From the NCBI GenBank assembly GCA_018396635.1, contig JAGTQE010000012.1, forward strand, positions 1 through 40,888: a DNA stretch of 40,888 nucleotides. Reading direction: 5' to 3'. The translations under genes and the position numbers were made by a program. A model generated the notes under the pieces. It did not search any database. It was not told the origin of the DNA and saw nothing but the letters and a program-made list of their open reading frames with translations. Source of the DNA: Candidatus Bathyarchaeota archaeon. GTDB taxonomy: Archaea > Thermoproteota > Bathyarchaeia > Bathyarchaeales > DTEX01. This document shows positions 40,462 to 40,888 of this stretch, piece after piece; position 1 is the first letter of the stretch; each line of letters starts with the position of its first letter.

Positions 40462-40475
40462 AAGTATATAAAAAG
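40462..40475 (+). promoter_or_regulatory. Strong TATA box of thermosome gene
   Basis: AAGTATATAAAAAG is a near-ideal archaeal box A. Counting 26 bases on puts the transcript start near 40495 and a leader of about 30 bases that contains GAGGGAG (40511-40517) as ribosome binding site. The strength fits an abundant heat-shock protein. Confidence 0.6.
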
Positions 40476-40525
40476 ATGTTTATTTGAGTATGCTATGCTT
40501 AAGTAGGTTTGAGGGAGTGTTGAGT

Positions 40526-40888
40526 ATGGCGGCTGTTACTGGTAGAATCCCTGTCTTGATATTGAAGGAGGGTTCTACGAGGAGTAGGGGTAGGGAGGCT
40601 CAGCATAATAATATTATGGCTGCTAGGGTTATTGCTGAGGCTGTTAGGAGCTCTTTGGGTCCTAAGGGTATGGATAAGATGCTTGTTGATAGCTTGGGTG
40701 ATGTGACGATTACTAATGATGGTAAGACTATTCTTGATGAGATGGAGGTTGAGCATCCTGCCGCTAAGATGATGGTTGAGGTTGCTAAGGCTCAGGATAA
40801 GGAGGTTGGCGATGGGACTACCAGCGTCGTTGTTGTTGCAGGCGAGCTCCTCAATAGGGCTGAGGATCTCTTGAACAAGAATATTCAT
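40526..40888 (+). CDS. Thermosome subunit (group II chaperonin), N-terminal part
   Basis: The first 121 residues of an archaeal group II chaperonin, cut by the window end. It starts [20 protein letters not shown] and includes the family motifs [27 protein letters not shown] and [16 protein letters not shown], which bind ATP. ATG 40526 is chosen because GAGGGAG lies 8 bases before it; in-frame GTG 40517 and TTG 40520 are too close to that site. Codons are strongly biased to those ending in T (GCT, GTT, GGT), unlike neighbours, as expected for a very highly expressed gene. A strong TATA box precedes it. Confidence 0.93.
   Translation, partial: MAAVTGRIPVLILKEGSTRSRGREAQHNNIMAARVIAEAVRSSLGPKGMDKMLVDSLGDVTITNDGKTILDEMEVEHPAAKMMVEVAKAQDKEVGDGTTSVVVVAGELLNRAEDLLNKNIH

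Noticed and set aside
40499-40888. Long minus-strand open frame at the right end
   Set aside because: It is the antisense of the thermosome gene, whose motifs on the plus strand are clear; the frame is open only because of the repeated T-ending codons.

Overview
The window looks like a chromosomal segment of an uncultured archaeon, most probably of the TACK branch and perhaps Bathyarchaeia; the lineage is inferred from gene content and was not tested. The archaeal signs are replication factor C small and large subunits, RadB, CDP-archaeol synthase, ribosomal protein eL41, a group II chaperonin (thermosome), an aEF-2-family GTPase, a Clp1-type RNA kinase, Dph6, and A/T-rich TATA boxes about 26 bases before several start codons. 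Genes are packed tightly, with many 4-base ATGA/GTGA overlaps and GTG or TTG starts. I see no rRNA, tRNA, CRISPR array, insertion sequence or phage gene. No gene-free stretch exceeds about 250 bases.

Layout. 1-5.1 kb: a partial unknown gene, an L-fuculokinase-like kinase with a 16-bp palindrome upstream, a HAD phosphatase, a MobB with an added Fe-S domain, a four-cluster ferredoxin, a 55-residue zinc ribbon and a small unknown helical protein. 5.1-8.7 kb: an unusual 910-residue protein joining two AAA+ modules to a Lon protease domain, in an operon with a membrane protein. 8.8-14.2 kb: an HD phosphohydrolase, the two aconitase-X subunits and a UbiD decarboxylase of the archaeal mevalonate route, a PAC4-like small protein and an HpcH-type aldolase. 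14.3-19.2 kb: endonuclease III, Clp1-type kinase, an RNase H-fold protein, RadB, CarS and a radical SAM protein. 19.2-24.6 kb: an EF-2-like GTPase that has Asn where the diphthamide His should be, eL41, DUF89 phosphatase, Dph6, a glutaminase-like protein without its catalytic Cys, and a TatD hydrolase.

24.6-30.6 kb is the metabolic centre. A two-subunit [NiFe] hydrogenase is divergent from its maturation protease, a protein with an internally repeated ferredoxin-MvhD unit, MetV and MetF. Together they suggest H2-linked reduction of a methylene-pterin to the methyl level, as in a Wood-Ljungdahl pathway, without HdrABC genes at this locus. 30.6-36.4 kb holds TldE/TldD, two membrane proteins, a metallo-beta-lactamase-fold protein and two overlapping mini-ORFs. 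36.5-40.9 kb holds RfcS/RfcL, MoaC/MoaB, a coiled-coil protein and the first part of a thermosome gene behind a strong promoter.

Links between genes: AcnX, UbiD and CarS together serve isoprenoid and archaeal lipid synthesis. MobB, MoaC and MoaB belong to molybdenum/tungsten cofactor synthesis, though no molybdo- or tungstoenzyme lies in the window. The strongest candidates for something under-described are the H2-MvhD-MetVF locus, the AAA-AAA-Lon fusion with its membrane partner, and the diphthamide-less EF-2 encoded next to a diphthamide synthesis gene.
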